DNA of 64,000 nt. Source: Geobacter sp. GTDB lineage: Bacteria; Desulfobacterota; Desulfuromonadia; Geobacterales; Geobacteraceae. This document shows positions 41,813-53,840 of the stretch, in pieces. The notes beneath the pieces are model-generated. The model was not told where the DNA came from and did not search any database. It saw only the letters and a list, made by a program, of their open reading frames with translations. The DNA is taken from the NCBI GenBank assembly GCA_003314535.1, contig POSG01000005.1, positions 124,001 through 188,000 of the forward strand. The letters run 5' to 3'. The stretch's first letter is position 1. Each line of letters opens with the position of its first letter. A program made the translations under genes and the position numbers.

Positions 41813-44475
41813 GGTTTCAATTTCCTGATTTTTTCCAGGCTCTCCAGCAGAACCTGCCGTTTCTTCGTGAACTGCTCCAGCTTCTCCTTCTCCCCGGCAA
41901 CCACCTTGGCAGGCGCCCGCCCCACAAAGTCGGGATTGTCCAGTTTCCTGCCGAGGAAATCGATGTCCTTATCGACCTTTCCTATTTCCTTCATCAGGCG
42001 CTTTTCTTCCTCTTCCACGTTGACCAAGCCCTTCAGAGGCACAACTATCCGCACATCTCCCGCAACCTGTACCGACGAATCGGTCGGGCTCTCCAGGGAC
42101 ATGCCAATGGTCAACTCGGACAGGCGTGCCAGGGCTGTTACATACCCGCGGTTTCTTTCCAGTACTTCAAGGCTTTCCGTGGTCGAGCAATCGAGCATTG
42201 CCGCAATTTCCCTGCTTGGTGGGACCTCCACCTCTCCCCTTATGTTGCGGATCCCCCTGATGGCTTCCATCACCAGATCCATCTCCCTGGCGCCGGCGGC
42301 AAAACCGGACCAAGCTTCGCGCGGTATAGGGTAGGAAGCGGTCATTATAGTCGGAGTCGGCCGCTCGCCCGGCAGGCTTTGCCAGATTTCCTCGGTTATG
42401 AACGGCATGAAGGGATGCAAAAGCCGCAGGAGGTTCTCCAATACCGTCCACAGGACGAAGCGGGCAGCAGCCTTTCTTTCCGGGCTCCCCTTGTAGAGGT
42501 CCTCCTTCACCAGCTCGATATACCAGTCGCAGAACTCGCTCCAGGTGAAGCGGTAAAGTGAAGACGCAGCGTCATTGAAACGGAAACCCGAAAGCGCTGA
42601 ATCGGTCTCCCCTGCCGTTTCACCAAGGCGGAACAGTATCCAGCGATCCGCATTCGACAGCTCCAGGTCGTCCAGGCACATGGCGTCCGGCTCGAAATCC
42701 TGCAGATTCATCAGGGTGAAGCGGGACGCATTCCAGATCTTGTTTGCAAAGTTCCGGTAGCCTGCGATGCGCTCCTCCGCCAGCTTTATATCGCGCCCCT
42801 GGGCTGCAAAGGCGGCAAGGGTGAAGCGGAAGGCATCAGCGCCATATTCGTCGATGACTGTAAGCGGATCTATGACATTGCCCCGAGACTTGCTCATCTT
42901 CTGGCCCTGGGAGTCACGCACCAGCGCATGGATGTATACGTCGCGGAAAGGGACGTCCTCCATGAAATGCAGTCCCATCATCATCATCCTGGCCACCCAG
43001 AAAAAGAGGATGTCGAAGCCGGTCACGAGGCAGGCCGTCGGGTAGAACGCCTCCAGCTCGGGAGTCCGCTCGGGCCACCCCATGGTGGAAAAGGGCCAGA
43101 GGGCCGACGAAAACCAGGTGTCCAGGACATCGGTTTCCTGGCGGATCTCGTCGCTGCCGCAGGATACGCAGCAGGAAGGATCCTGCTTGGCGACGGTCAC
43201 CTCGCCGCAGTGGTCGCAGTACCAGGCGGGAATCCTGTGCCCCCACCATATCTGGCGCGAGATGCACCAGTCGCGGATGTTTTCCATCCATTCATAGTAG
43301 GTGTTCTCCCACTGCTGGGGGACTATCCGCGTCCGGCCGCCGCGGACGGCGGCAATGGCCTGTTCCGCCAGCGGGCCCACTTTCACGTACCACTGGAGCG
43401 AAAGGTACGGCTCTACCGTGGTCTTGCACCGGTAGCACCCACCCACCGCCAGCGTATGGGCCTCTATCTTCTCCAGGAGCCCTTTTTCCTCGAGGTCCGA
43501 CAGCACCTTCTTGCGTGCAGCGAACCGGTCGAGCCCCTCGTACTGGTGCCCGGCCGAATTGATGATTCCCGATTCGTCGAAAACGTTTATCAGATCAAGC
43601 CCATGGCGCCTGCCCACCTCGAAATCGTTGAAATCGTGGGCGGGGGTGATTTTCACCACCCCGGTCCCGAACTCCATGTCGACGTATTCATCGCCAATGA
43701 TGGGAATTACACGGTTGACCAGCGGAAGGACCACGCTACGCCCTATCAGGTCGCGGTAACGTTCATCAGATGGGTTGACCGCGACTGCAGTGTCGCCCAG
43801 CATGGTCTCCGGACGTGTGGTTGCGACAACCAGGAACCTGTCCGAGCCCTCGATGGGATACCGTAGATGCCACAGGCTGCCCTGCTGCTCTTCGTGCTCC
43901 ACCTCTATATCGGAGAGGGCGGTATGGCAGCGGGGGCACCAGTTGATGAGCCTGTTGTCCCGGTAAATCAGGCCTTCCTCGTAAAGCCTCACGAAAACCT
44001 CGCGGACCGCTTTTGAAAGGCCTTCATCCATGGTGAACCGCTCGCGCTCCCAGTCGCAGGACGCGCCAAGGCGCTTCAGTTGCCCGATGATCTGGCCGCC
44101 CGATTCTCCCTTCCATTTCCAGACCCTTTCGATAAAGGTATCGCGGCCGATTTCGTGCCTGCTGGACCCCTCGGCTGCAAGCTGCCGCTCGACCACATTC
44201 TGTGTGGCTATGCCTGCATGGTCGGTTCCCGGCATCCAGAGCACGTTGGCGCCGGACATGCGCTTCCATCGGCAGAGTATGTCCTGCAGGGTGTTGTTGA
44301 GGGCATGCCCCATGTGGAGGACGCCGGTGATATTGGGCGGCGGGATGACGATGCTGTAAGGGACTTTATCGGAAGGAAGCGAAGCATGGAAGTAACCGCG
44401 CCGCTCCCATTCGGGATACCATTTCTCTTCTACCGATCTCGGTTCGTAAACCTTTTCAAGATCTCTGTTCGACAT
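41809..44475 (-). CDS. valS: Valyl-tRNA synthetase
   Basis: 888 aa class I synthetase. HIGH-type motif GVLHMGHALN, KMSKSRGNVIDP, and editing-domain segments (TTRPETMLGDTAVAVNP). Anticodon-binding domain and a C-terminal coiled-coil arm ending LEKIRKLKP, typical of ValRS. Start at ATG 44475 after AGAGGTG. The stop codon lies inside a repeat; the protein still has a normal end. No T-box or other leader element seen. Confidence 0.96.
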   Translation of the reverse strand: MSNRDLEKVYEPRSVEEKWYPEWERRGYFHASLPSDKVPYSIVIPPPNITGVLHMGHALNNTLQDILCRWKRMSGANVLWMPGTDHAGIATQNVVERQLAAEGSSRHEIGRDTFIERVWKWKGESGGQIIGQLKRLGASCDWERERFTMDEGLSKAVREVFVRLYEEGLIYRDNRLINWCPRCHTALSDIEVEHEEQQGSLWHLRYPIEGSDRFLVVATTRPETMLGDTAVAVNPSDERYRDLIGRSVVLPLVNRVIPIIGDEYVDMEFGTGVVKITPAHDFNDFEVGRRHGLDLINVFDESGIINSAGHQYEGLDRFAARKKVLSDLEEKGLLEKIEAHTLAVGGCYRCKTTVEPYLSLQWYVKVGPLAEQAIAAVRGGRTRIVPQQWENTYYEWMENIRDWCISRQIWWGHRIPAWYCDHCGEVTVAKQDPSCCVSCGSDEIRQETDVLDTWFSSALWPFSTMGWPERTPELEAFYPTACLVTGFDILFFWVARMMMMGLHFMEDVPFRDVYIHALVRDSQGQKMSKSRGNVIDPLTVIDEYGADAFRFTLAAFAAQGRDIKLAEERIAGYRNFANKIWNASRFTLMNLQDFEPDAMCLDDLELSNADRWILFRLGETAGETDSALSGFRFNDAASSLYRFTWSEFCDWYIELVKEDLYKGSPERKAAARFVLWTVLENLLRLLHPFMPFITEEIWQSLPGERPTPTIMTASYPIPREAWSGFAAGAREMDLVMEAIRGIRNIRGEVEVPPSREIAAMLDCSTTESLEVLERNRGYVTALARLSELTIGMSLESPTDSSVQVAGDVRIVVPLKGLVNVEEEEKRLMKEIGKVDKDIDFLGRKLDNPDFVGRAPAKVVAGEKEKLEQFTKKRQVLLESLEKIRKLKP

Positions 44476-44519
44476 GAACTGCACCTCTGTTGGCATGCCC
44501 GCGGAAGCGGGCGGAAAAT

Positions 44520-44545
44520 AAAATGGGGATATGCATCCCCATTTT
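44520..44545 (-). terminator. Terminator after receiver-protein gene
   Basis: AAAATGGGGAT/ATCCCCATTTT stem, loop ATGC; on the minus strand followed by ATTTTCC. Ends the transcript at 44593 before valS. Confidence 0.75.
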
Positions 44546-44592
44546 GACCTCCTATCGGACAGCGGCTCCGGAACGATTCGGAGCGCCGGCAA

Positions 44593-45846
44593 TCAACGGC
44601 CGATACCTTCCTTGATTTTTCTGATCTCCTCGCGGATTATTGTCTCGGCAAGGTCGGGAACCACGTCCCAGGCAATCTTTTCTATAATCTCGCGGGAGAC
44701 TTTCGATATAACCGCAGCCAGCTGATCTTCTGAAAGAGTCATGGGCGCGGCTTCTCCGGCAGGAGTTGCGACAGCCGGCGCCGGCTCGACATCGGCAAAG
44801 GATTCGGAAACGGGCACATATGCGTCTTCCGGTGCAAAATCGGGTTCGGGCCCGGCATCGGGCAGAGCGGCATCAGCCGGCAATTTGAACTCGTGGAAAT
44901 CGGTTTCCGCCGTCTCGAGTGAAGGCGAAACAGTCATAGTCTCCGAAACTTCGCCAAGACGGATTTTTTCACCGGCAAGCGGCTCGACGGCGGATATGGC
45001 GCTCATTTCATCCACTGCTGCCGGTTCCACAAAGTGTTCGGGTTCTTCGAACCCGATCTCCGCGACATCCACCGGTTCCTCCACCTGGGCTGCTGATTCG
45101 ACTTCCTCGACCATGCTGGCGAGCTCCTCATCCTCTTCCTCGAGTGCTTCGCCATAGCAGATCTGCTCATCATCCCCGAAAGTCCCCCACGGATCATCGT
45201 CAGGGCTGGCCTCCACGATATCCACCGATGTCAGGACAATTACGCCTTCGGGACCTGTGCCTGCATCAAGAGGAGCCAGCGCCTCGACCTGGGGCACGGA
45301 TTCCGCTGCTTTCATGCCGCCGGTCTCTTCCGATCCAAGATGAATGAAGCCCCTGAAAGGCTCTATGAGGTTTGCCGGAGTAGAGACATCAGCAACATTC
45401 TCTTCCTCAGGAGGCATCCCGGCAAACGGCGGCTCGGCTTCCTCAGCAATTGCCGGCGCGGCCATGGACCTCGACGCCCCCAATTCCAGCAGGGCATGCA
45501 CCTTTTCCAGAAGATTCTGGGATTCGAACGGCTTCGTGATATGTTCATCGATGCCGCTGGTTCGGGCTTTTTCTTCTTCAAACGGCTCGAATGCGCCTAC
45601 CAGCAGCAGGAGAGGAGTATTCTTCAGGGCGGGGTCGCGGCGTATTTCCGCGCAGACATCATAACCGCTCATGTCAGGCATAAGCGCGTCCACGAGCATC
45701 ACCGACGGCTTGAGTTCCCGTGCCTTCTCCAACGCGGAATTCCCATTGTCCACCACAACCAGTTCATAGTCCTCATTGGCAAAAATGATGCCGACCACTT
45801 TCTGTATGGTTATGCTGTCATCAGCGAGCAGAACTGTAGTACCCAT
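44593..45846 (-). CDS. Receiver-domain protein with acidic linker and C-terminal helix
   Basis: 417 aa. REC domain at residues 1-120 (TTVLLADDSITIQKVVGIIF, phospho-Asp in VMLVDALMPDMSG, KPFES). A long Glu/Asp/Pro/Ala-rich disordered region (about 130-365) follows. The C-terminus (LSEDQLAAVISKVSREIIEK, AWDVVPDLAETIIREEIRKI) is an amphipathic helix pair seen on receiver proteins of delta-type bacteria. No output DNA-binding domain. Likely a signalling or localisation adaptor; partner unknown. Ribosome site GGAGGATTTT at start ATG 45846. Confidence 0.85.
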   Translation of the reverse strand: MGTTVLLADDSITIQKVVGIIFANEDYELVVVDNGNSALEKARELKPSVMLVDALMPDMSGYDVCAEIRRDPALKNTPLLLLVGAFEPFEEEKARTSGIDEHITKPFESQNLLEKVHALLELGASRSMAAPAIAEEAEPPFAGMPPEEENVADVSTPANLIEPFRGFIHLGSEETGGMKAAESVPQVEALAPLDAGTGPEGVIVLTSVDIVEASPDDDPWGTFGDDEQICYGEALEEEDEELASMVEEVESAAQVEEPVDVAEIGFEEPEHFVEPAAVDEMSAISAVEPLAGEKIRLGEVSETMTVSPSLETAETDFHEFKLPADAALPDAGPEPDFAPEDAYVPVSESFADVEPAPAVATPAGEAAPMTLSEDQLAAVISKVSREIIEKIAWDVVPDLAETIIREEIRKIKEGIGR

Positions 45847-45949
45847 GGAAAATCCTCCGGAGGTAAAGATGGACAGCGGAAAAAACGGATCAGAAACGGG
45901 CAAGGGTCCGAATAAAACGCGAAAAAACTAGCATAATCCACATCATGTG

Positions 45950-47158
45950 TCAAGGTTTTTGCCGAGCGACGGGTCTTTCGCGTTTATAGCGGCCACCCGC
46001 GTTTCCATGATCGTGTAATATTCTGGCGGCAAGGGTCGAGATGCTGCTTCGCAGGCGTCCGAAATCCCTGACCCGCCGGTAATCGCTTCGCGAAGTCAAG
46101 AGAACCACGAACAGGTCCGATTCCGGGTCTATCCAGACGGAACAGCCGGAATAGCCGGTATGGCCGAATGATGCCGATGAGAAACCGTTCCCCCTCGGTG
46201 ATGAGTATGGAGACAGGATGTCCCAGCCGAGTCCCCTGACGATGCGACCCTGCTGGAAATAAAAGGGAGAGGCCATCTGCTGCACCGCCCATGGGGAGAA
46301 GACCCTTCTGCCTTCCAGTTCCCCTCCCCTGAGCAGCATCCGGCAGAAACGCGCCAGGTCGGTGGCACTGCCGAACAGGCCGGCATGACCGGCGCTCCCT
46401 CCCAGTGCGCCGGCATTCAGGTCCTGAACCTTGCCATGGAGAATTTCGCCTGAATCGGCGATAGTAGCGGCGCATCTTGAGCGAAGTGATTCCGGGGGGT
46501 TGAATCCCGCGGTTGTCATGCCGAGTGGAAGCAGGATATGCTCGGCCGCATATTTGTCGAGCGACTGGCCTGTCGCCCTGTGGACCAGTTCGCCAAGGAG
46601 GATGAAATTGATGTCGGCATAACGGAACCTGCTGCCGGGCCTGCTCTTCAGTTCCTCATCCGCTGCCTGGCGGATGTCAGCCTGGATGGTGCGGGCAGGG
46701 GGCAGGGAAACGTCATGCAGGCCGGAGGTATGGGTAAGGAGGTTAAGCAGAAGCAGGTCATCCTTGCCCTTGCCCATGAATTCCGGAAACCATTTTTCAA
46801 CCGGGTCCAGGAGGTTGAGAACCCCTTCGTCCGCCAGCTTCATGATTGCCGGGGCCGTAGCAATGACCTTGGTGAGAGACGCAAGATCAAATATCGTGTC
46901 CGCAATGATTGCGGGAGCGTCAGCCGCCGGGGACATTCTGCCGTACGCTCTGACGAACAGATCCCCATAGCTGTCACCGACAAGAACCACGCCACCGCTG
47001 ATAAGACCGGATGCAATGGCGCCTTTCATGACGCAATCGATACTGTCGGCATGTAACAGTTCTTCCAGAGGGTCGTCCAACGCCGGAACGGGAGTACTCG
47101 TGAAAAGCAGTGCAGCAAGCAGGAAAAGGAGATATTTGGCAGCGGTCCTTTGCGACAT
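45950..47158 (-). CDS. Serine beta-lactamase-like hydrolase, secreted
   Basis: 402 aa. Signal peptide (about 1-27, TSTPVPALDD). Catalytic Ser and Lys in ASLTKVIA (SxxK); the Tyr motif is RYADINF, where YxN is usual; HTGYSG replaces KTG. Together with LTHTSGLHD this matches the class C beta-lactamase/esterase EstB group, which includes esterases and D-amino-acid hydrolases as well as lactamases. Resistance is not implied. It lies 11 bases after argJ. Periplasmic or outer-membrane location expected. Confidence 0.87.
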   Translation of the reverse strand: MSQRTAAKYLLFLLAALLFTSTPVPALDDPLEELLHADSIDCVMKGAIASGLISGGVVLVGDSYGDLFVRAYGRMSPAADAPAIIADTIFDLASLTKVIATAPAIMKLADEGVLNLLDPVEKWFPEFMGKGKDDLLLLNLLTHTSGLHDVSLPPARTIQADIRQAADEELKSRPGSRFRYADINFILLGELVHRATGQSLDKYAAEHILLPLGMTTAGFNPPESLRSRCAATIADSGEILHGKVQDLNAGALGGSAGHAGLFGSATDLARFCRMLLRGGELEGRRVFSPWAVQQMASPFYFQQGRIVRGLGWDILSPYSSPRGNGFSSASFGHTGYSGCSVWIDPESDLFVVLLTSRSDYRRVRDFGRLRSSISTLAARILHDHGNAGGRYKRERPVARQKP

Positions 47159-47169
47159 CTCAGCCCGTT

Positions 47170-48384
47170 TCAGGTCCGATAGTCGGCGTTTATCGACACG
47201 TAATCGTGGGAAAGGTCACTGGTATAGACCAAGGCGCTCCCCTCGCCGAGCTTCAGGTCAATCGTAACTGAAAACTTCCTTTTCTTCAGTATTTCAGTGC
47301 CTCTCGCTTCGGCGTCACCGCCGGCGAAGACACCATCCTTCACCATCTGGACATCATCGAAATATAGGCTGGCCCTGTCCTGGTCTATTTCCGCGCCGGA
47401 ATAGCCGACCGCCGCAAGGATCCGCCCCCAGTTGGCATCCTGGCCGAAGAAGGCAGTCTTCACCAGCGATGAATTGGCAACTGCCATGGCAGCCTTTTTC
47501 GCGTCCGCGGTACTGACTGCTCCGCGGATATTGATCTCGACCATCTTGGTCGCCCCTTCCCCGTCGAGGACGATCTGCTTCGCCAGGCAGAGGAGGATAT
47601 CGCCCAGCAGGGATTCGAACCTTTCAGCCTCCGGGGTCCCCTCGCATATCGGGGGGTTCCCCGCCATGCCGTTGGCCATCACGGAAGCCATGTCATTGGT
47701 GGAAGTATCTCCGTCGACAGTGATGATGTTGAAGGATACATTCACGGCTTTCCTGAAAGCCTTGGTGAGGAATGCGGGCTCGACCGCTGCGTCGGTCACG
47801 ACAAACGACAACATGGTGGCCATATTGGGCATGATCATGCCCGATCCCTTGGCAACAGCGGAAATGGTGTACTTTACGCCGCCTGCCTCACCTGCCCTGG
47901 TTTCGAGCTTGGGAAAAGTGTCGGTCGTCATGATGGCTCGCGCGACATCTTCCATGGACCGGGAAGCGGCGCCGTGGACCAGGGCGGGAATCGCTGCACG
48001 CATCCTTTCCATCGGCAGCGGCTTGCCGATCACTCCGGTGGATGCCACCAGCACCAGGTCTTCGGCGATCCCGCACCCTTCCGCGACCAGCCTGGCCGTT
48101 TCCGCCGCATCCGCCATTCCCTGGCCGCCAGTGCAGGCATTCGCATTTCCACTGTTGACCACCAGCGCCTGGGAAACACCTTCGGTCACACGCTCCAGGG
48201 AAAGGAGCACGGGCGCCGCCTTCACCCTGTTCGTGGTGAACACCGCTGCAGTGACAGTTGGCGCGTCGGAAAGAATCAGCGCCAGGTCCAGCCTGCCCGG
48301 CTTCTTTACCGCCGCCTCCACCGCCGAGAACCGGAACCCCTTGACACTCCCGCCGGAACCGCTTTCAAGCATTTCACATCCCAT
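47170..48384 (-). CDS. argJ: Ornithine acetyltransferase / amino-acid acetyltransferase ArgJ
   Basis: 404 aa (start within a few codons uncertain: ATGs at 48384 and 48372 are both plausible). It is self-cleaving at the Thr in NMATMLSF, preceded by KGSGMI; other features are VNSGNANACTGGQG, VASTGVIGKPLPM and VDGDTSTNDM. It moves the acetyl group from N-acetylornithine to glutamate in arginine synthesis. The open frame reaches 48423 into a degenerate 7-base repeat, which is not taken as coding. Confidence 0.92.
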   Translation of the reverse strand: MGCEMLESGSGGSVKGFRFSAVEAAVKKPGRLDLALILSDAPTVTAAVFTTNRVKAAPVLLSLERVTEGVSQALVVNSGNANACTGGQGMADAAETARLVAEGCGIAEDLVLVASTGVIGKPLPMERMRAAIPALVHGAASRSMEDVARAIMTTDTFPKLETRAGEAGGVKYTISAVAKGSGMIMPNMATMLSFVVTDAAVEPAFLTKAFRKAVNVSFNIITVDGDTSTNDMASVMANGMAGNPPICEGTPEAERFESLLGDILLCLAKQIVLDGEGATKMVEINIRGAVSTADAKKAAMAVANSSLVKTAFFGQDANWGRILAAVGYSGAEIDQDRASLYFDDVQMVKDGVFAGGDAEARGTEILKKRKFSVTIDLKLGEGSALVYTSDLSHDYVSINADYRT

Positions 48385-48430
48385 CGCCACCAACCCTCTA
48401 TTCTTGCCGTTTTCCTTTGGCATTTGGCTC

Positions 48431-48500
48431 TTAGCCTTTAGCTTTGCCTATTGCCTATCGCCTATCGCCCATTGCCTATTGCCCAGTGCCTTGTGCCTGC
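48431..48500. repeat. Degenerate 7-bp tandem repeat
   Basis: Ten units of 7 bases with consensus TGCCTAT (TTAGCCT, TTAGCTT, TGCCTAT twice, CGCCTAT, CGCCCAT, TGCCTAT, TGCCCAG, TGCCTTG, TGCCTGC) fill the secA-argJ gap. Possibly variable in copy number between strains. Confidence 0.85.
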
Positions 48501-48505
48501 CTTAA

Positions 48506-51196
<2,691 letters not shown>

Positions 51197-51307
51197 GACT
51201 GGAAAATCTCCTGACTATTACAGATTGGAATACAATAACATCACAAGGTAGCACACTGGGATAAATTGCTCAACAGAAAAGGGTGTGAACTGCCTGTGGG
51301 AGAGATG

Positions 51308-51326
51308 GAGGCGGGAAGCCCGCCTC
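51308..51326 (-). terminator. Possible terminator at the end of lon
   Basis: GAGGCGGG/CCCGCCTC stem with an AAG loop overlapping the lon stop codon; the U-rich tract downstream is weak. Confidence 0.45.
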
Positions 51327-53745
51327 ATCTCCTCTTGCTGAACGCGATGGCGTGGACCTGCTCGTATTCATCCACGAAATGGGCCTTGATGCCCTTCTTG
51401 AGGTATGCCGGAAGCTCTTCGAAATCCTTTCGGTTCCCCTCCGGGAATATGAGGGTGTTGATGCCGGAGCGGCGTGCCGCAATGGTCTTTTCCTTTACGC
51501 CTCCGATGGGAAGCACCCGGCCGGTCAGGGTCAACTCGCCGGTCATCGCCATCTTCCTCCGCACCGGCTTCCCGGTTATCATGGAAATCAGCGCAGTGGT
51601 CATGGTCACTCCGGCTGAAGGGCCGTCCTTGGGCGTTGCCCCGGCCGGGACGTGCAGGTGGACGAAGTGGTTGTCGAAATAATCTGCGGCAGCACCGTAT
51701 TTCTCCAGGTGGGCCATGACATAGGAGTAGGCAATTTCCGAACTCTCAACCATGACCGACCCCAGCTGGCCGGTCTGCTTGAAGCCCTTGGTCTTGCTCG
51801 GCATGGCGGTTGCCTCCACCTGGAGGGTCGCTCCGCCCATGCTGGTCCAGGCAAGACCGGTCACCACGCCGGCCACATCCTCGAAAACATCATCCGGGTT
51901 GAACAGCGGATTGCCCAGGTACTCTTTGACCTCTTTCTCACCCACAATAATGGGATCAGTCCTGTCCTCGGCAAACTCCATAGCAGAACGGCGCATGATC
52001 TTCTTGATGCGGTTTTCCAGGCTCCTGACTCCCGCTTCCCTCGCATAGCCGTCGATGATCTTCACCAGAATATCCTTAGGGATCGTCACCTGACCCTTCT
52101 TGAGGCCATGATGATCGAGCGCCTTCGGGATGAGGTAGCGGCGGGCGATCTCCACCTTTTCCTCCAGGATATACCCCGCAAGACGAATAATCTCCATGCG
52201 GTCCAGGAGGGCCGGCGGGATCGTGTCGAGCTGGTTCGCAGTGGCCACGAACATGACGTTGGAAAGGTCGAAGGGCACATCCAGGTAATGATCGCGGAAC
52301 GCGGAGTTCTGTTCCGGGTCAAGAACCTCGAGCAGGGCCGATGCAGGATCGCCCTGGAAGGATGCCCCTATCTTGTCGATCTCGTCAAGCATGAGAACCG
52401 GGTTGGAAGTGCCGGCCCGCTTCATGGCCTGGATGAACTTTCCCGGCATGGCGCCTATGTAGGTGCGGCGATGCCCCTTTATCTCGGCCTCGTCCCGCAT
52501 GCCTCCCAGGGAGAACCGGTAGAACTTCCGGCCAAGCGCATCGGCAATGCTCTTGCCCACCGAGGTCTTGCCCACACCCGGGGGCCCGACCAGGCATAGA
52601 ATGGATCCGGAGATGTTCCCCTTCATCTTGCCTACGGCAATGAATTCGAGGATCCTGTCCTTCACGTCCTTCAGCCCGTAATGGTCCCGGTCCAGCACTT
52701 TTCGCGCCCGCTGGATGTTATACGAATCCTCGCTGAACTTCCCCCAGGGAAGAATAGTCAGCCAGTCCAGGTAATTGCGGCTCACGTTGTATTCGGGAGA
52801 GGTGGGCTCGATGAGCTGGAGTTTCTCCATCTCCTCCTCCACCGCTTTCTGCGCCTCTTCGTTGAGGGTCAACCCCTGGAGCCGTTCGGTGAACTTCTCC
52901 AGCTCCGTGGTCTTGCCTTCTTTCTCCAACCCCAGCTCTTTCTTGATCATCTTCAGCTGTTCACGGAGAAAGAACTCGCGCTGGCGGGCCGATATCTTGT
53001 CCTCGACCTGCTTGGTGATCCGGCTCTGGAGACGGTAGACTTCCAGTTCCTTCTTGAGCAGCACCAGCACACGGTCTATGCGGTGTCGCACATCGAATGT
53101 CTCCAGGACCTGCTGCAGCTCCTGCCCCTCGGCGCTGGTCAGATTGGCGGCGAAGTCTGCCAGCCGTCCCGGATCGTCCATGCTGGATCGGTTGAGGAAA
53201 AGCTTGGTCTCTTCCGAAAACAGGGGATTCAGCTGGATCAGTTCCTTGAGCGTGGATATGACTGCCATCGAGTAGGCCTGCAGCTCAGGGTTCACGGAGA
53301 GCTCGGCGCTGAAGTGATACGTAACGCGTGCAATAAGCCCCTCTTCGGTTTTGTTGGCCTGCTCTATGATGAATCGCTCAACGTTGTTGAGCATGAGATG
53401 GGCGTTTTCCTCATCAGAGTGTATCACCTGGAGAATTTTCGCTGCTACGCCCACGTGGTGAAGGTTCTCCGGGACCTCTTCACCGTAGGCGTCCTTCATC
53501 AGGACGAGCCCTATGGTCCGGTCTCCCAGCTCCATGACACGCTTTATGGCGGCAATCTTCTCGGCGCCCTTGACAACCAGCGGAATGAGGATTCCCGGAA
53601 AGGTGGGCCGCATTTTCAATGGAATTATGGGGAGGAATTTCGGCAGGACTTCCGCAGCAACCACGAGCCCGCCCTCGGAATCCTTTTTGTCATCCGCGGG
53701 ACCGTGGTTGCCGTTTCCATCGGCCATGATTTTTGTTTTAGCCAT
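51325..53745 (-). CDS. lon: ATP-dependent protease Lon
   Basis: 806 aa. LON N-domain (about 38-230), coiled middle, AAA+ module with GPPGVGKTS and VMLDEIDKIG, and a Ser-Lys protease domain with catalytic Ser in KDGPSAGVTM and Lys in GGVKEKTIAARRSG. Degrades misfolded and regulatory proteins in the cytoplasm. Start ATG 53745; the GTG three codons earlier sits too close to the ribosome site GGGAG. Confidence 0.96.
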   Translation of the reverse strand: MAKTKIMADGNGNHGPADDKKDSEGGLVVAAEVLPKFLPIIPLKMRPTFPGILIPLVVKGAEKIAAIKRVMELGDRTIGLVLMKDAYGEEVPENLHHVGVAAKILQVIHSDEENAHLMLNNVERFIIEQANKTEEGLIARVTYHFSAELSVNPELQAYSMAVISTLKELIQLNPLFSEETKLFLNRSSMDDPGRLADFAANLTSAEGQELQQVLETFDVRHRIDRVLVLLKKELEVYRLQSRITKQVEDKISARQREFFLREQLKMIKKELGLEKEGKTTELEKFTERLQGLTLNEEAQKAVEEEMEKLQLIEPTSPEYNVSRNYLDWLTILPWGKFSEDSYNIQRARKVLDRDHYGLKDVKDRILEFIAVGKMKGNISGSILCLVGPPGVGKTSVGKSIADALGRKFYRFSLGGMRDEAEIKGHRRTYIGAMPGKFIQAMKRAGTSNPVLMLDEIDKIGASFQGDPASALLEVLDPEQNSAFRDHYLDVPFDLSNVMFVATANQLDTIPPALLDRMEIIRLAGYILEEKVEIARRYLIPKALDHHGLKKGQVTIPKDILVKIIDGYAREAGVRSLENRIKKIMRRSAMEFAEDRTDPIIVGEKEVKEYLGNPLFNPDDVFEDVAGVVTGLAWTSMGGATLQVEATAMPSKTKGFKQTGQLGSVMVESSEIAYSYVMAHLEKYGAAADYFDNHFVHLHVPAGATPKDGPSAGVTMTTALISMITGKPVRRKMAMTGELTLTGRVLPIGGVKEKTIAARRSGINTLIFPEGNRKDFEELPAYLKKGIKAHFVDEYEQVHAIAFSKRR

Positions 53746-53840
53746 TTTTCGCACTCCCTCTTCGATAGATTATTAGAAGACTAATCACCGGAGAGGCGAA
53801 TGTCAATGCAAAGAAGATCACCTGCATGTTTCCAGCCCGG

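Noticed and set aside
44476-44592. T-box leader for valS
   Set aside because: The gap is short, holds only the previous gene's terminator, and lacks the T-box sequence.
45950-47158. Antibiotic-resistance beta-lactamase
   Set aside because: SxxK is present but the Tyr and KTG motifs fit the esterase-like group; housekeeping context beside argJ.
48431-48500. Possible CRISPR array
   Set aside because: Units are 7 bases without spacers; it is a simple tandem repeat.
52681-53784. Plus-strand ORF of 367 residues opposite lon
   Set aside because: Antisense shadow; Lon is intact on the other strand.
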